64,000 nt of DNA from Microvirga sp052114605 (lineage in GTDB: Bacteria; Pseudomonadota; Alphaproteobacteria; Rhizobiales; Beijerinckiaceae): positions 1 to 64,000 of the forward strand of contig NZ_JBFRFB010000007.1 in NCBI RefSeq assembly GCF_052114605.1, in the 5' to 3' direction. Position numbers and translations under genes: made by a program. The notes beneath the pieces were generated by a model, which saw only the letters and a program-made list of their open reading frames with translations, had not been told where the DNA came from and did not search any database. Positions 1-7,986 of this stretch are shown piece by piece (positions within the stretch are counted from its first letter, which is position 1; each line of letters opens with the position of its first letter).

Positions 1-231
1 CGAAGCGGTGTACTCACCAAAGCATAGAACGGGTCGTTGTCTTATCCATGACCCTAAGGTCATCGCAAGGACACCGCCGCCTACGCTTCTCTTCCTCATC
101 TCAACTTGTCAAAGAGCAAATCCCGTCCGACCCGGACAAGAAAAAGAGCTTCAAGCCATCCCGCTCGCCTTGCAGCGCCAGGACCCCCGAGGTCTCCATC
201 AGGCCAACCACCAAAATGGCCGCCGTCGATG
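1..231 (-). other. 5' leader of an rRNA operon, cut by the window edge
   Basis: Reading leftwards on the minus strand, a strong promoter at 238-266 is followed by a leader with a boxA element at 106-118. No start codon with a ribosome binding site follows. The 16S gene would lie beyond position 1. The promoter, boxA and absence of a tRNA in between argue for the operon leader rather than the 16S-23S spacer. That 16S comes next is inference, because no rRNA sequence is inside the window. Confidence 0.75.
106..118 (-). promoter_or_regulatory. boxA antitermination element
   Basis: The minus strand reads TGCTCTTTGACAA, one base from the Escherichia coli rrn boxA core TGCTCTTTAACA. In rrn leaders boxA RNA is bound by NusB and S10 to keep polymerase processive. 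It lies about 115 nt after the predicted start. Confidence 0.75.
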
Positions 232-237
232 AAGGGG

Positions 238-266
238 TATCTACCGAAACTCGTTTCTGACGTCAA
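238..266 (-). promoter_or_regulatory. rRNA operon promoter (-35 TTGACG, 17-bp spacer, -10 TAGATA)
   Basis: On the minus strand TTGACG (266-261) and TAGATA (243-238) are separated by exactly 17 bp, with an AT-rich stretch upstream, as in alphaproteobacterial rrn promoters. Transcription would start near 231. Confidence 0.75.
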
Positions 267-275
267 CAACAATTT

Positions 276-743
276 TGAAGTTTTTTCGTCAGTTTCGAAC
301 TTCACCCGAAAGGCTTCAGTATTCAGGATAAGCTTCACCGTTCGCTGAAATGAAATAATTTCAACGTTTACTTGACCCTAAGCGCCTAGTGGCACGTGAA
401 GTCTTTCAATTTCCGTCAGAGGAGCCGTGGATACGTACCTTTGATTGGCACTGCCCGGCTCGTGGCGTCGATCAGGACTTTGGAGACCCCGATCTGACCC
501 GGCATGTGAAGGGTGCCCACTGGGAGCCCGTTCAATCCGAGGTCTGTGACATGAAGCCTGCCTGGATCTGAAAATCCGGCGGGGCTGCGGATATGTCGAT
601 TAGCCGGCGCTTTGTCAACTCCCTTTGGAGCTGTGCGATATTTTTTTGACCGCGCTGGGGATGCTTGCTTAAGGAGAGGTTAAAGAGCGGGCGTCTTCTT
701 GGTCAGGACGATGACGGATCAAGCGGAGTGAAAGACTGCCCTG
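276..743. other. Intergenic stretch without a supportable gene
   Basis: Between the rRNA promoter and the small secreted protein I see AT-rich DNA near 290-380 (probably upstream activating sequence for the rrn promoter) and then ordinary sequence. Short open frames here lack ribosome binding sites. Confidence 0.6.
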
Positions 744-944
744 TTATCTGGAGCTGTCACCGCGATTGCCCGTGTTTCCCTGGTCTCCCCTGCCGCCCGA
801 GCTTTGCGATATGGGCTGACATTCGCCGTCGACACGGCGCTCTCCCACCATACACTGCCTGTCCCGAGGACCAGGCTCCGCCAGCGCAGACCCGAACCCC
901 GCGAACACCAGGCCTGCGATTGCGGTTCCAACCGCCTTAATCAT
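744..944 (-). CDS. Small secreted protein, unknown function
   Basis: A 66-residue frame begins MIKAVGTAIAG and has a convincing Sec signal: Lys at position 3, a hydrophobic run to about residue 18, then Ser-Ala-Leu-Ala before Glu-Pro-Gly, giving a mature peptide of about 44 residues. The mature part has two cysteines about 15 residues apart that could form a disulphide, and a Gly/Asn/Arg-rich tail. An in-frame ATG at 968 would add eight residues and spoil the signal, so 944 is preferred. The Shine-Dalgarno is weak. No family is recognised, and the signal peptide is the main reason to believe the gene. Confidence 0.5.
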   Translation of the reverse strand: MIKAVGTAIAGLVFAGFGSALAEPGPRDRQCMVGERRVDGECQPISQSSGGRGDQGNTGNRGDSSR

Positions 945-1090
945 GAGTGCTTTTCGAAATTGGGCCATATGCGCCTGACGTTCAAAGGGCCTTCACGGTT
1001 TCCATGGCCTTCTACACATCATCGGGAAGCCTCCTCACCCACGGGTTGGCCTCGACGGCAGAGCCCGGAAAAGCCTTGGGGTGGGATAGA

Positions 1091-1165
1091 TGGAGCGGGC
1101 GATGGGAATCGAACCCACGACATTCAGCTTGGGAAGCTGACGTTCTACCTCTGAACTACGCCCGC
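1091..1165 (-). tRNA. tRNA-Gly (anticodon CCC)
   Basis: The minus strand starts GCGGGCG, pairs with CGCCCGC at the 3' end, and carries an encoded CCA at 1093-1091. The anticodon loop TTCCCAA on stem TCAGC/GCTGA gives anticodon CCC. The T arm has GGTTCGATTCC. The gene stands alone, 45 bp from the dcd stop. Confidence 0.95.
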
Positions 1166-1209
1166 GTCGTGCTGACCATATCGACCTTGGCGGCCGTTCC
1201 GCAAGGGGG

Positions 1210-2301
1210 TCAGCGGAAGTGCTTGGAGAGCTTCAGGCCTTGAGCCTGATAATTCGAGCCTGCGCCAGAGCCGTAGAGCACCTGCGGACGCTCCGCCATG
1301 CGCTCATAGACGAGGCGGCCGACAATCTGGCCGTCCTCCAGGATGAAGGGCACGTCGCGGGAGCGGACCTCAAGGACTGCGCGGGCCCCCTCCCCTCCTG
1401 CGCCGGCATGGCCGAAACCCGGATCGAAGAAACCGGCATAATGGACACGGAACTCGCCCACGAGCGGATCGAAGGGCACCATCTCGGCGGCATAATCCGG
1501 CGGTACATGCACAGCCTCCTTGGAGGCGAGGATATAGAACTGGCCCGGATCGAGGATCAGGGTCTGGCTGGCATCGGCGTAGAGAGGCTCCCAGAAATCC
1601 GCGACCCGGCAGGAGCCGGGCTTGTCCACATCGACCAAGCCTGTATGGCGCTTGGCCCGATAGCCGATGAGATTGTCTGGGCCAAAGCCCGCCAAGTCCA
1701 CGCTGACGGCCACGCCGTCCTGAATCGAGGGCTCGGTCGAGGTCACGACGCGCTCGCGCTGGTGCAGGGCCTGGAGCTCGGCATCGCTCAGGCGCACCAC
1801 TCCTTTCCTGAGACGAAGCTGGGAGAGGCGGGTGCCGGTCCGGACCAGAACAGGGAAGGTGCGGGGTGAAATCTCGGCATAGAGCCGGCCGTTATAGCCT
1901 GCGCCGATGGTATCGAATTCCTGGCTCCGGTCGGTGATGACGCGGGTGAACACGTCGATGCGGCCCGTGGAGCTCTTGGGATTGGCCGCGGCAGAGAGAT
2001 CGTCCGGCAGGGCCAGGCTTTCCTGAATCTCAGCAATGTAGACGCTGCCGGTCTCGAGGATCGCGCCGGCGGAGAGGTCAATCTCATGAAAGCTCAGCTG
2101 GTTCAGGCGATCTTGGACCGTATGGCCTCGGCCCGGAAGGAAGCTGGCGCGGACCCGGTAGGCCCGGTGGCCCAGCCGCAGGTCGAGGCTCGCCGGCTGG
2201 ACCTGATCGGAGGCAAAGGGCGTCTCCGGTTTGATCACGCCCGCTTCCGCGAGGCGCATGATGGCATCAGCCGATTGGATACCGTCCTTCAACGCAACCA
2301 T
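1210..2301 (-). CDS. dcd: 2'-deoxycytidine 5'-triphosphate deaminase (long form)
   Basis: This 363-residue protein matches the long alphaproteobacterial Dcd, in which two dUTPase-like folds are joined. Escherichia coli Dcd is only about 190 residues. It should convert dCTP to dUTP plus ammonia in the cytosol, feeding dTMP synthesis. Segments typical of the family are LRLGHRAYRVRASFLPG in the N-terminal half, the SAAANPKSSTGRIDVFTR stretch, and PFDPLVGEFRVHYAGFFDPGF near residues 275-295. It starts at ATG 2301 and is monocistronic, facing away from apaG. The nested palindromic repeat at 2362-2408 lies 60 bp upstream. Confidence 0.88.
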   Translation of the reverse strand: MVALKDGIQSADAIMRLAEAGVIKPETPFASDQVQPASLDLRLGHRAYRVRASFLPGRGHTVQDRLNQLSFHEIDLSAGAILETGSVYIAEIQESLALPDDLSAAANPKSSTGRIDVFTRVITDRSQEFDTIGAGYNGRLYAEISPRTFPVLVRTGTRLSQLRLRKGVVRLSDAELQALHQRERVVTSTEPSIQDGVAVSVDLAGFGPDNLIGYRAKRHTGLVDVDKPGSCRVADFWEPLYADASQTLILDPGQFYILASKEAVHVPPDYAAEMVPFDPLVGEFRVHYAGFFDPGFGHAGAGGEGARAVLEVRSRDVPFILEDGQIVGRLVYERMAERPQVLYGSGAGSNYQAQGLKLSKHFR

Positions 2302-2361
2302 GTCTGTCTTCCGAGGGCGAAGGCCCTCATTCGAGTTCTTGAGCCTGACCGTATCTCTAGA

Positions 2362-2408
2362 GCATCAGACCCAAAAGTGGAAACCACTTTTGGGATCTCA
2401 TCTGATGC
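2362..2408. repeat. Nested palindromic intergenic repeat
   Basis: Outer arms GCATCAGA (2362-2369) and TCTGATGC (2401-2408) enclose perfect inner arms CCCAAAAGTGG (2370-2380) and CCACTTTTGGG (2384-2394) with an AAA loop. A diverged relative is at 7637-7690 and a fragmentary one near 53008-53031, which suggests a dispersed family. Confidence 0.75.
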
Positions 2409-2634
2409 TTAATACTGAGAGCAGCGCATCGCTGGTGCTGGAAACCGGGAACACTTCTCGGCCGATGCGCAGAGAGATCTTGCCGGAATTTCAAAGCTCA
2501 TGCTCGGAAAGATCCGCATCATCGCGGAAAGCGCCCCAAGCGGGCGGACCTCTCCCTGCCCTCGATTGACGGAACCTTCGGGCAGCCTTACCACCACAGG
2601 ATCGAATTTCACGACCGGCTTCAAGGGACCACTC

Positions 2635-3027
2635 ATGTACAAGGCCGTAACCCGCGGCATCAGCGTGACGGTGACACCCCGCTACATGCCTGAGGAATCC
2701 TCGCCGGAAAACAATCGCTATTTCTTCGCCTATACGGTGGAGATCATCAACACGGGCCTGGAGCGGGTTCAGCTGCGCTCGCGCTATTGGCGGATCATGG
2801 ATGAGCAGGGCCGCATGCAGGAAGTGCGCGGCGCGGGCGTGGTGGGCGAGGAGCCGGTTCTTGGCCCCGGCGAGAGCTACAGCTATACGAGCGGCTGCCC
2901 CCTGACGACGCCGAGCGGCACCATGCAGGGAAGCTATGTGATGGAAACCAGCACCGGCGAGACTTTCGACGCCGAGATCCCTGCCTTCTCGCTCGATATG
3001 CCGCGCGAAAAGCGCATATTGCACTGA
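2635..3027 (+). CDS. apaG: ApaG family protein
   Basis: The 130-residue product spans the ApaG domain (usual length 124-130), an immunoglobulin-like beta-sandwich. Recognisable parts are YFFAYTVEIINTG around residues 29-41, the RYWRIMDEQGR segment and LGPGESYSYTSG. ApaG has been tied genetically to Co2+ resistance and Mg2+ efflux, but its biochemical role is unsettled. The ATG at 2635 is chosen because AAGGGA lies just upstream and the family begins here; the frame stays open further upstream. It is 7 bp from argE and probably co-transcribed with it. Confidence 0.9.
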   Translation: MYKAVTRGISVTVTPRYMPEESSPENNRYFFAYTVEIINTGLERVQLRSRYWRIMDEQGRMQEVRGAGVVGEEPVLGPGESYSYTSGCPLTTPSGTMQGSYVMETSTGETFDAEIPAFSLDMPREKRILH

Positions 3028-3034
3028 GGTTTTT

Positions 3035-4207
3035 ATGTCCCAAAACGGTCAGCGGCTGACGCCGCTCGAGATGCTGGCGAAGCTGGTTTCGTTCGATACG
3101 GAAACCGCGAAATCGAACCTGCCCCTCATCGCCTTCGTCGAGGATTATCTCCAAAGCTGGAACGTGCCTTACATGCGCGTGCCGAATGCCACCGGCGACA
3201 AGGCGGCGCTCTATGCGACCATCGGGCCGCAGGACAAGGGCGGCGTGGTTCTCTCCGGGCATACGGATGTGGTGCCGGTGGCCGGCCAGAACTGGACCTC
3301 GGACCCGTTCACGCTTCGCGTCGAGAACGGGCGCGCCTATGGGCGCGGCGCGGTCGATATGAAGGCGTTCGATGCACTGGCGCTCGCGCTGATCCCTGAG
3401 TTTCAGGCTGCGAACCTGAAAACGCCGATCCATATCCTGCTCTCCTATGACGAGGAGACCACCTGCCTCGGCGTCGTCGATACGATCCGCAAGCTCGGTC
3501 ATGACTTGCCCTTGCCGATTGCGGCTATCGTGGGAGAGCCGACGATGCTGGAAGTCGTGGACGCGCACAAGAGCGTCGTGACTTTTACGACGACGGTGCA
3601 CGGATTGGAGGCGCATTCGTCCAAGCCTTATCTCGGCGCGAGCGCGGTAATGACGGCCGCCGAGCTGATCACCGAACTCAATCGCGTCAGTGACGAGATG
3701 ATTGAGCGCGGCGACACATCAGGGCGCTTCGATCCGCCCTATACGACGGTGCATGTGGGCGTGATCTCCGGTGGCACGGCACGCAACATCATCTCGAAGT
3801 CATGCCGGTTCGATTGGGAGTTTCGTGGCCTTCCAAGCCAGGACCCGCATGAGATCCCGGACAAGCTCGCACGGTTCGCTGAAGAGGTGGCCTTGAAGCG
3901 GCTCAATCGCTTCGGCGATTTCGGCAGGATCGAAACCGAACTGCATGTGCATGTGCCGGGCCTCGCACCCGATCCCGGCTCGTTTGCCGAAACGCTGGCC
4001 TTACGTCTCGCGGGCAAGAACCGCACGCAGACGGTGCCGTTCGGAACGGAAGCCGGCCACTTTCAGGCTGCGGGCATTCCGACCGTCGTGTGCGGACCGG
4101 GCTCGATCGATCAGGCGCATCAGGCGGATGAATACATCACGCTTGACCAGCTTGAAGCAGGCGCGGCCTTCATGCGCCGCTTGGCGGCGACCTGCGCCAG
4201 TTCATAA
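3035..4207 (+). CDS. argE: Acetylornithine deacetylase
   Basis: A 390-residue M20-family metallohydrolase. It should hydrolyse N-acetylornithine to ornithine and acetate, the linear branch of arginine synthesis. Metal-site motifs are present in order: SGHTDVVP near residue 75, GRGAVDMKA near 105, DEETTCLG with the catalytic Glu near 140, and GEPT near 170. The C-terminal GTEAGHFQ is typical of ArgE. The other arginine genes of the window (argD, argF) lie just downstream on the opposite strand and converge on it through hslO. M20 peptidases overlap in sequence (DapE, carboxypeptidases), but motifs and context favour ArgE. Confidence 0.88.
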   Translation: MSQNGQRLTPLEMLAKLVSFDTETAKSNLPLIAFVEDYLQSWNVPYMRVPNATGDKAALYATIGPQDKGGVVLSGHTDVVPVAGQNWTSDPFTLRVENGRAYGRGAVDMKAFDALALALIPEFQAANLKTPIHILLSYDEETTCLGVVDTIRKLGHDLPLPIAAIVGEPTMLEVVDAHKSVVTFTTTVHGLEAHSSKPYLGASAVMTAAELITELNRVSDEMIERGDTSGRFDPPYTTVHVGVISGGTARNIISKSCRFDWEFRGLPSQDPHEIPDKLARFAEEVALKRLNRFGDFGRIETELHVHVPGLAPDPGSFAETLALRLAGKNRTQTVPFGTEAGHFQAAGIPTVVCGPGSIDQAHQADEYITLDQLEAGAAFMRRLAATCASS

Positions 4208-4229
4208 GGCTTTTTAAAACCCCTCTTTC

Positions 4230-4313
4230 GTCATGGCCGGGCTTGTCCCGGCCATGACGATCCGAAAGGCGTGGCGCTTTATCAATCGGGATCACCGGCA
4301 CGAGGCCGGTGAT
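4230..4313. repeat. Two back-to-back inverted repeats between convergent genes
   Basis: GTCATGGCCGGG (4230-4241) pairs with CCCGGCCATGAC (4247-4258), and ATCACCGGC (4291-4299) pairs with GCCGGTGAT (4305-4313). Both resemble common Rhizobiales intergenic palindromes. Lying between argE and hslO stops, they may also serve as a two-way terminator. Confidence 0.75.
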
Positions 4314-4339
4314 GACATGTGGTGAATGAAGCGGCCACT

Positions 4340-5338
4340 TTAGCCCTGCGGGGCTTCCGACTTCGCGATCTCGGCTTCCACATCGGCGGGATCGAGATCG
4401 TAGAAGCGCGAGCAGAACTCGCAGGTGATGCCGATGCGGCCGTTGTCGCCCACCATGTCGCGGCGATCCTCGGTTGAGAATCGGCGCATCATGCCCATGA
4501 TGCGTTGATGCGAGCAGGTGCATTCCTCGTGCACGTGCTGTCCTTCGAACACGCGTACGCCGCGCTCATGGAAGAGCCGGTAGAGCAGGCGCTCGCTCGA
4601 TACGGCCGGATCGATGAGTTCGTGGTCCTCGACAGTCGCAATCAGAGACTTAGCCTCGACCCAGGAATCGTCCTCCGATGATGTCGAGAGATCCTTCGAT
4701 GCATGTCCTTCCGGGATGTCGCCGGGATCGAGATCGGCCTGACGCAGGCGCTCAGGCGACGAGGGCAGGAACTGGATCATCAGGCCGCCGGCGCGATAGG
4801 TGTGGCGGCCGTTTTCGAACTGCTCGGCCACCGCCAGACGCACCTGCGTCGGGATCTGCTCGGACTGGCGGAAATACTGGTGCGCCGCTTCCTCGAAGCC
4901 CTGGCCTTCAAGCGCGACGACGCCCTGATAGCGGCTGCGCTCCGTGCCCTGGTCGATAGTCATGGCCAGATAGCCGTTGCCGAGCAACCCGCCTGTGCTC
5001 GGAGTTGCAGAACCGAGAGCCTCGAGCTTCTCCTTGTCGAAGCGGGCGGTGGCGCGCAGCTTGTCCGGCGCGTTGAAATCGACCACCACCATGTCGATGA
5101 TGCCATCGGTTTTCGTCTGAAGCTGGAAACGGCCTTCCAGTTTCAGCGATGCGCCGAGCATGGCGGTGAGCGCCGCCGCCTCGCCGATCACGCGCGCGAC
5201 GATGTCGGGATAACCGTGACGGGCAAGGATGGTGTCGATGGAGGAGCCGAGACGTACCACGCGCCCGCGCACGTCGAGAGGCTCGACCGCGAATGGCAGG
5301 ATAACGTCGTCATGTCCGTCGAGCGAAGCTGGACTCAT
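4340..5338 (-). CDS. hslO: Redox-regulated chaperone Hsp33
   Basis: The 332-residue protein has the Hsp33 N-terminal domain and the C-terminal redox zinc centre: Cys-Thr-Cys, then after about 33 residues Cys-Glu-Phe-Cys (CEFCSRFYDLD). These four cysteines bind zinc when reduced; oxidation unfolds the linker and switches on the cytosolic holdase activity. The start at 5338 forms an ATGA overlap with the argF stop, so translation is probably coupled. A longer in-frame start at 5362 would run 25 bp into argF. It is the last gene of argD-argF-hslO. Confidence 0.92.
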   Translation of the reverse strand: MSPASLDGHDDVILPFAVEPLDVRGRVVRLGSSIDTILARHGYPDIVARVIGEAAALTAMLGASLKLEGRFQLQTKTDGIIDMVVVDFNAPDKLRATARFDKEKLEALGSATPSTGGLLGNGYLAMTIDQGTERSRYQGVVALEGQGFEEAAHQYFRQSEQIPTQVRLAVAEQFENGRHTYRAGGLMIQFLPSSPERLRQADLDPGDIPEGHASKDLSTSSEDDSWVEAKSLIATVEDHELIDPAVSSERLLYRLFHERGVRVFEGQHVHEECTCSHQRIMGMMRRFSTEDRRDMVGDNGRIGITCEFCSRFYDLDPADVEAEIAKSEAPQG

Positions 5339-6261
5339 TCGTTTGCTGCTCCAAGGCACCACGCGAGGATGCCCTTTTGTGCATGAAGCCGGTTCTCGGC
5401 CTCATCGAAAACCACCGATTGCGGACCGTCCATGACCTCGTCCGTCACTTCCTCACCGCGATGCGCGGGAAGGCAATGCATGAATAAGGCATCCTTGGCG
5501 GCCACGCCCATCAGGCGGCTGTTGACCTGATAGGGCTTCAGCAGGTTATGACGGCGGAACTCATCGTCGTCGCCCATGGAAACCCAGCAATCGGTCACGA
5601 TGGCGTCTGCCCCCTCAGCCGCTTCAAAGGCATCGGTCGTCACGGAGATCTCCGCTCCCTCCTGCTTTGCCCAGGACAAAAGCTCCGGACGGGGAGCAAG
5701 TTCCGGCGGAGCGGCGATCTTGAGGCTGAAATCCAGGCGCGCCGCGGCATGTACCCAGGAGGCCAGCACGTTGTTGGCGTCGCCTACCCAGGCCACAGTA
5801 CGGCCCTTGATGGAGCCGTTATGCTCCTCGAAAGTCATGACATCCGCCATGATCTGGCAGGGATGGGTGGACTTCGTCAGGCCGTTGATCACCGGGATCG
5901 AGGCGTACTGAGCAAGCTCGGTCACCATGGCATGATCGAGCGTGCGGATCATGATAGCATCCACGTAGCGCGAGAGCACCCGCGCCGTGTCGGCGATGCT
6001 CTCGCCACGGCCGAGCTGCATTTCCTTGCCCGTGAGCATCAGCGTCTCGCCGCCAAGCTCGCGCATGCCCACATCGAAGGAGACGCGGGTGCGGGTGGAC
6101 GGCTTGTCGAACACCATGGCGAGCGTCTTGCCCTCGAGCGGACGCTCCTTCGCGCGTTCACCCTGACGGCGCTTGGCCTTGATGTCCGAACCGATCTTCA
6201 GGATGTGGCGGATCTCGGCGCCGGAAAAGTCGCTGAGATCAAGGAAGTGACGGGTACTCAT
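5335..6261 (-). CDS. argF: Ornithine carbamoyltransferase
   Basis: The 308-residue enzyme condenses ornithine with carbamoyl phosphate to citrulline. The carbamoyl-phosphate loop STRTR is near residue 54, HPCQ near 133, the ornithine loop VSMGDDDE near 226, and the catalytic FMHCLPAHRGEE near 265. Length is normal for anabolic OTCases. The start ATG overlaps the argD stop by four bases (ATGA), as its own stop overlaps hslO, so the three genes form a tightly coupled operon. Confidence 0.95.
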   Translation of the reverse strand: MSTRHFLDLSDFSGAEIRHILKIGSDIKAKRRQGERAKERPLEGKTLAMVFDKPSTRTRVSFDVGMRELGGETLMLTGKEMQLGRGESIADTARVLSRYVDAIMIRTLDHAMVTELAQYASIPVINGLTKSTHPCQIMADVMTFEEHNGSIKGRTVAWVGDANNVLASWVHAAARLDFSLKIAAPPELAPRPELLSWAKQEGAEISVTTDAFEAAEGADAIVTDCWVSMGDDDEFRRHNLLKPYQVNSRLMGVAAKDALFMHCLPAHRGEEVTDEVMDGPQSVVFDEAENRLHAQKGILAWCLGAANE

Positions 6262-7466
6262 TGGGCTGCTCCGGACTGAGCTTTCTTGTTCAGCTCAGTT
6301 TCAATGGATGCGCAGGCCGCATCCATGCGGTTGAAGGCTTCGGTGATATCGGCATCGTTGATGATAAGGGGCGGCAGAAGGCGGACCACATTGTCGCCCG
6401 CGCCTATGGCGAGGAGCTTGTGACCCCGCGCCGCCGCGATGAACTCGGTATTGGGCACGACGGTGCGAAGGCCCATCATCAGGCCAAGCCCCCTCACCTC
6501 CGAAATGACGGAGGGGTGGCGATCCTTCAGCTCGGCCATGCGCTGCTTCAACAGAAGGCCCATGCGCTCCACATGCTGCAGGAAGCCGGGCTCCAGGATC
6601 ACGTCGAGCACCGCGTTGCCCACGGCCATGGCCAGCGGGTTGCCGCCGAAGGTGGTGCCGTGGGTGCCGACCGTCATGCCCTTCGCGGCTTCGGCCGTCG
6701 CCAGGCATGCGCCGAGCGGGAAGCCGCCGCCGATGCCCTTGGCCACCGACATGATATCCGGCGTCACGCCGGTCCATTCATAAGCAAACAACTTGCCCGT
6801 GCGCCCGACGCCTGTCTGCACTTCGTCGAAAATCAGCAGCAGGCCGTGCTGGTCGCAGAGGGCGCGCAGCTCGCGCAAATATGCGTTCGAGGCGGTCCGG
6901 ATGCCGCTCTCGCCCTGGATAGGCTCGATCAGCAGAGCTGCCGTCTCAGGAACAATGGCGGCCTTCAGGGCATCGAGATCGTCGAAGGGCACCTGATCGA
7001 ACCCTTCGACTTTCGGGCCGAAGCCTTCGAGATACTTGGCCTGACCGCCAGCCGCGATGGTGCCGAGGGTCCGGCCATGGAAGGCGCCCTCGAAGGTGAT
7101 GATGCGGAAGCGCTCGGGGTTCCCGTTCACATAATGATAGCGGCGAGCCATCTTCACGGCCGCCTCGTTGGCCTCGGCGCCGGAATTGGAGAAAAACACC
7201 ACATCGGCGAAGGTGTTCTCCACCAGCCGCCCCGCCAGGCGCTCACCCTCCGGAATCTGAAACAAATTGGAGGTATGCCAGACTTTAGAGGCTTGCTCCG
7301 TCAGAGCCTTCACGAGGTGCGGATGGGCGTGACCCAAGGCATTCACGGCAATTCCGGCCCCGAAATCGAGATATCGCTGCCCATCTCGGCCATAGAGCCA
7401 GGGGCCCTCCCCCTTCTCGAAGGATAGTTCGGCGCGCGCGTAGGTCGGCAGCAATGGCGATGTCAC
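6258..7466 (-). CDS. argD: Acetylornithine aminotransferase
   Basis: A class III PLP aminotransferase of 402 residues that makes N-acetylornithine from N-acetylglutamate semialdehyde; many homologues also serve lysine synthesis. Visible motifs are FGAGIAVNALGHAHP, SNSGAEANEAA, the FDEVQTGVGRTG cofactor segment and SVAKGIGGGFPLGA with the Schiff-base Lys. The GTG at 7466 has GGAGAAG about six bases upstream and matches where the family begins. A frame extension to 7559 adds an Arg-rich segment unlike ArgD and would run through the leader hairpin. First gene of the operon. Confidence 0.92.
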   Translation of the reverse strand: MTSPLLPTYARAELSFEKGEGPWLYGRDGQRYLDFGAGIAVNALGHAHPHLVKALTEQASKVWHTSNLFQIPEGERLAGRLVENTFADVVFFSNSGAEANEAAVKMARRYHYVNGNPERFRIITFEGAFHGRTLGTIAAGGQAKYLEGFGPKVEGFDQVPFDDLDALKAAIVPETAALLIEPIQGESGIRTASNAYLRELRALCDQHGLLLIFDEVQTGVGRTGKLFAYEWTGVTPDIMSVAKGIGGGFPLGACLATAEAAKGMTVGTHGTTFGGNPLAMAVGNAVLDVILEPGFLQHVERMGLLLKQRMAELKDRHPSVISEVRGLGLMMGLRTVVPNTEFIAAARGHKLLAIGAGDNVVRLLPPLIINDADITEAFNRMDAACASIETELNKKAQSGAAQ

Positions 7467-7526
7467 GGGGCTTCTCCGCCTGATATAAGAGACCCAAAGT
7501 CGCACCCGAAGAGGCCGACCGGGCCG

Positions 7527-7557
7527 AAAAAAGAAAGCGCCGCCCAAGCGGGGCGGC
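7527..7557 (-). terminator. Terminator-like hairpin in the argD leader
   Basis: On the minus strand a perfect 7-bp stem (GCCGCCC with GGGCGGC, positions 7557-7551 and 7545-7539) with a 5-nt loop is followed by GCTTTCTTTTTT. It sits at the very start of the predicted argD transcript, so it may be an attenuator or a 5'-end stabilising hairpin. If the real start lies further upstream it would simply terminate another transcript. Confidence 0.55.
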
Positions 7558-7566
7558 ACGGAGGGG

Positions 7567-7594
7567 ATTCTAACGAGGCGCGAGACCCTGTCAA
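7567..7594 (-). promoter_or_regulatory. Candidate promoter of argD-argF-hslO
   Basis: The minus strand has TTGACA (7594-7589), a 16-bp spacer and TAGAAT (7572-7567). It is the best promoter match upstream of argD and puts the transcript start near 7560, about 95 nt before the GTG. Confidence 0.55.
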
Positions 7595-7986
7595 TTCAAG
7601 AGAAATGATCCGATTGATCACTCTGACTTTTCGGCCAGAGCATCTGATCCAAAGGCGGAATTCATTTTTGGGACTCATTCGGCGCTTACTTTTTAAGCAG
7701 GACATCAATAGATGCGGAAACTGAGCCACTATTTGCTGACCTGGCTCTCTGTATCCGCACGATGCGCGGGTGAGTTCCCTGGGGAAAACGACAAGGGGTG
7801 TTCAGGGACTCTTGCGCCCGAGTCCACCAATCCTGTAACTTCAGGGCAGTCGAGTACAACTTTCGTGCGGCGGCTTTCACCCTCAGGAGTGACCCTCACA
7901 ACGCGGTCGGACACTAATATCTGTCCGCGAGGTAAGTGGGATTCTGAGTTTTGAGGAAGCTGCCGGCGATGGAGGCAAGTTTAAAA
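7595..7986. other. Divergent intergenic region argD/gcrA
   Basis: Holds a diverged copy of the 2362-2408 palindromic repeat (about 7637-7690) and four GANTC sites (7671, 7807, 7820, 7940). Short open frames on both strands here have no convincing start signals. Confidence 0.55.

Noticed and set aside
389..571. 60-residue open frame on the plus strand near the rRNA promoter
   Set aside because: Starts with GTG, has no ribosome binding site, no signal or domain, and lies in intergenic sequence with unremarkable composition.
7712..7954. 80-residue open frame between argD and gcrA
   Set aside because: No Shine-Dalgarno, composition not coding-like, and the opposite strand has equally long frames here.
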